A stretch of 64,000 nt of DNA from an uncultured Bacteroidales bacterium (lineage in GTDB: Bacteria > Bacteroidota > Bacteroidia > Bacteroidales > Muribaculaceae), in contig CASENC010000024.1 in NCBI GenBank assembly GCA_949289215.1, positions 30,760 to 94,759 on the forward strand, read 5' to 3'. The first letter of the stretch is position 1, and every line of letters starts with the position of its first letter. Of this stretch, positions 62,329 to 64,000 are shown piece after piece. A model generated the notes under the pieces. It saw only the letters and a program-made list of their open reading frames with translations, was not told the DNA's origin and did not search any database. The position numbers were made by a program, and so were the translations under genes.

Positions 62329-63510
62329 ATGTTAAGAAATATAGTATTACTCTTAGTCGTCTTATTTTTTTTATCAGTCAAAGCACAAGAGCTTGATTTT
62401 ATTCGCACCGACATCAACAGCATCGAAATGAACGGTGATGACTGGAGTTGCCTCAGGGAAAAAATCGACAGTCTGTTGCTGCCCGAAGAATATAAATTCA
62501 ACATATTACATATAGGAGATTCTCACATCCAAGCCGATTTCATGACATCGGTCACACGCCGCCTGCTGCAGCAGCAATTTGGCAATGGAGGACGCGGTTG
62601 TATAGCTGCATTGAGACTTGCCGGGACAAACCAACCGGACAATTATTCCCTCTTGGCCGATGCAACTCCGGCCGCAAAATGCCGCCTTATAAGACCGGGC
62701 AAAGTAATCTCGCCGGGAATGACTGGCATAGGTGTTGCTTTCAAATCCCCCCAAAGGCTGCTTACGGTAACACTGCACGGCGATGACAGTTTGTTCAGCC
62801 GTGTTGCACTGCTACACTCACCGTCGAATGGATACGATACTGCATACATCGATGGCAATCGGCCATTGCCTGGAATAAAGTTATCGGCATACGCCACCGG
62901 TTACGACCTTGCAACCGAAGTGCAATCATCAACCTTAAAAGTTGATATCGACGGAACTTTCTACGGCGCATACATCACCAACAACCGCCCCGGCATAATA
63001 TACAATGCCATAGGGAACAATGGTGCAAGCTATTCCGATTACCTGAAAATCGAAAATTTCGCAGAACAGACCGAATTGCTTGCCCCCGACCTTATAATAC
63101 TATCATTTGGTACAAACGAAGCATTCGGGCAAACGGGGAATAGCGAGATTTATGCAAACATCGAACGACTGATTACTTCGCTAAAGGCAGCAAATCCGAA
63201 AGCAAAATTCCTGCTTACTACTCCTATGGAATGTCAACGACGCATTCGCCGCTCGCGATATGCCATAAACCGCCGCATTGCCGAAGTCAGGAACGTAATA
63301 ATGAAATACGGCAAAGAAAAGCACATCCCGGTGTGGGATTTATATGAAATTGCAGGTGGTGAGGGTTCTTCAAGGAAATGGCTTCAAAACGGACTGCTGA
63401 GTGCGCGAGACCATGTTCATTGTCAAATAATAGGCTATGAACTGCAAGGTTCACTGCTTGCCGACGCATTACTACACTGCCTGTCACCTGACTACACCAC
63501 ACAACATTGA
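62329..63510 (+). CDS. Exported SGNH/GDSL-type hydrolase
   Basis: 393 aa with a signal peptide (MLRNIVLLLVVLFFLSVKA). Block I is HIGDSHIQAD (Ser65 nucleophile). NNGASYSDY supplies the block II glycine, LSFGTNEAFG block III with the Asn, and SARDHVHC block V with the Asp and His. This sequence pattern is common in Bacteroidota SGNH proteins resembling peptidoglycan or polysaccharide O-acetyl esterases. The middle (about 100-215) is an inserted beta domain. Substrate not known. It follows the two small exported genes after 113 bp and may form an envelope-modification set with them. Confidence 0.8.
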   Translation: MLRNIVLLLVVLFFLSVKAQELDFIRTDINSIEMNGDDWSCLREKIDSLLLPEEYKFNILHIGDSHIQADFMTSVTRRLLQQQFGNGGRGCIAALRLAGTNQPDNYSLLADATPAAKCRLIRPGKVISPGMTGIGVAFKSPQRLLTVTLHGDDSLFSRVALLHSPSNGYDTAYIDGNRPLPGIKLSAYATGYDLATEVQSSTLKVDIDGTFYGAYITNNRPGIIYNAIGNNGASYSDYLKIENFAEQTELLAPDLIILSFGTNEAFGQTGNSEIYANIERLITSLKAANPKAKFLLTTPMECQRRIRRSRYAINRRIAEVRNVIMKYGKEKHIPVWDLYEIAGGEGSSRKWLQNGLLSARDHVHCQIIGYELQGSLLADALLHCLSPDYTTQH

Positions 63511-63644
63511 TGCCGCATGACTTCACTCCTAAATTATTACAACAACCATTATTTCAACATGGCCTTTTTGATGTGCCAAGTTGCTTTAACCCTTATAAAT
63601 ACATCAATATGAAAAAATATTTTGTAAAAAACATGGCCAAAAAT

Positions 63645-63675
63645 TTTGCAGATATAAAAAATAACCGTACCTTTG
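63645..63675 (+). promoter_or_regulatory. tRNA-Val promoter
   Basis: TTTG (63645-63648), 19-nt spacer, TACCTTTG (63668-63675): exact consensus, 19 nt before the mature 5' end. The stretch from 63511 to the promoter holds no gene. Confidence 0.65.
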
Positions 63676-63694
63676 CATCGCAAAACAGAAATAA

Positions 63695-63769
63695 GGGCGT
63701 TTAGCTCAGCTGGTTCAGAGCATCTGCCTTACAAGCAGAGGGTCGGCGGTTCGAATCCGTCAACGCCCA
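63695..63769 (+). tRNA. tRNA-Val (anticodon TAC)
   Basis: Full cloverleaf: acceptor GGGCGTT/AACGCCC, D arm GCTC/GAGC, anticodon stem TCTGC/GCAGA around loop CTTACAA with anticodon TAC, T arm GGCGG-TTCGAAT-CCGTC. Discriminator base A. CCA is not encoded directly after it. Confidence 0.96.
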
Positions 63770-63776
63770 CAAAAAA

Positions 63777-63804
63777 AGAACTTCAAAAATGAAGTTCTTT
63801 TTTT
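63777..63804 (+). terminator. tRNA-Val terminator
   Basis: AGAACTTCA, loop AAAA, TGAAGTTCT, followed by Ts to 63804. The preceding A-run makes it a good terminator in both directions. Confidence 0.85.
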
Positions 63805-63859
63805 ATATCTCATTCCCCACGAAACAGACTAGCGAGAGCCTTGGCAAGACCAAAATAAC

Positions 63860-64000
63860 GGGTCAGTCCGAAAACCCGGTTGTATTCCAACCTTTCGTTT
63901 TTCCGTATTATGCGCACAGCTTAGATAACCTGAACAAGAAGAAAGGTATGTCAACTACTCCCCTGAACTGGCTTCTGAAGGCCTTGACTTTGGCATTGAA
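63860..64000 (-). mobile_element. End of an insertion sequence downstream of tRNA-Val (partial)
   Basis: The window closes inside a transposase gene on the minus strand. Beyond its stop, the sequence GGGTCAGTCCGAAAA (read inward from 63860) is a plausible terminal inverted repeat of the ISL3-like group often seen in Bacteroidales. The partner end is outside the window, so the boundary is a guess. Confidence 0.5.
63908..64000 (-). CDS. Transposase C-terminus, ISL3-like (5' part beyond the window)
   Basis: Thirty in-frame codons from the right edge encode FNAKVKAFRSQFRGVVDIPF then FLFRLSKLCA and a stop (TAA at 63908-63910, minus strand). This closely resembles the conserved C-terminal end of DDE transposases of the ISL3/ISAon-like group in Bacteroidota (pattern SFNAKIKxFRxxxRGVxDxxFFLFRL). 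The short length prevents a firm subgroup. The gene seems intact at this end. Confidence 0.65.
   Translation of the reverse strand, partial: FNAKVKAFRSQFRGVVDIPFFLFRLSKLCA

Overview
The window looks like chromosomal DNA from a member of the Bacteroidales, probably close to Muribaculaceae. The support is indirect but consistent. Many genes belong to families typical of Bacteroidota (DUF5723, DUF4251, DUF1460, DUF3078, LruC-domain, a TonB receptor with a carboxypeptidase-like N-domain, GT3-type glycogen synthase). Upstream regions repeatedly carry the Bacteroidota promoter pattern TTTG, 18-21 nt, TAnnTTTG, and purine-rich Shine-Dalgarno sites are scarce. Species cannot be settled from the sequence alone.

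Layout. 1-8.7 kb: envelope proteins (a partial FadL-like porin, a Tyr/Arg/Gly-rich exported protein, a lipoprotein with a DUF5723 protein), a tRNA-dihydrouridine synthase, a CPBP protease and a DUF4251 protein. 8.7-14.6 kb: an overlapping minus-strand operon (mannose-1-phosphate guanylyltransferase, NlpC/P60 peptidase, L-Ala-D/L-Glu epimerase) that suggests murein-peptide recycling, then a DUF1460 protein, a HAD phosphatase and nadC. 14.6-18.9 kb: K+/H+ antiporter, C_GCAxxG_C_C protein, glycosyltransferase and methyltransferase, with a candidate small RNA between the last two. 19-25.8 kb: a TonB receptor with a beta-helix lipoprotein, and an LruC lipoprotein. 26-32 kb: glycogen synthase, alpha-glucan phosphorylase and an exported alpha-amylase. 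32-38.4 kb: ABC-F ATPase, udk, lptB-like ATPase and mutS2. 38.6-45.2 kb: one six-gene transcription unit encoding a TolC-MacA-MacB type tripartite exporter together with a LytS/LytTR two-component system. 45.2-53.7 kb: ruvX, an Ntn-hydrolase, a small membrane protein, a decayed OMP remnant, trxA, dnaE, a thioesterase and dprA. 53.7-54.4 kb: a protein-free gap holding two convergent promoter-to-terminator units that look like noncoding RNAs. 54.4-63.5 kb: MgtC, a CPA2 antiporter, GH25 lysozyme, DUF3078, an Rpn-family nuclease with a tandem repeat, two small exported proteins and an SGNH hydrolase. The end holds tRNA-Val(TAC), its terminator, and the edge of an insertion sequence whose transposase C-terminus runs off the window on the minus strand.

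The most novel-looking content is noncoding: three orphan transcription units with Bacteroidota promoters and strong intrinsic terminators but no convincing ORF (53.75-54.03 kb plus, 54.06-54.24 kb minus, 17.8-18.0 kb minus), and a duplicated promoter-bearing repeat in front of ruvX. The protein systems are mostly recognisable. The self-contained exporter/two-component operon and the TonB/beta-helix pair are the ones whose substrates are unknown.
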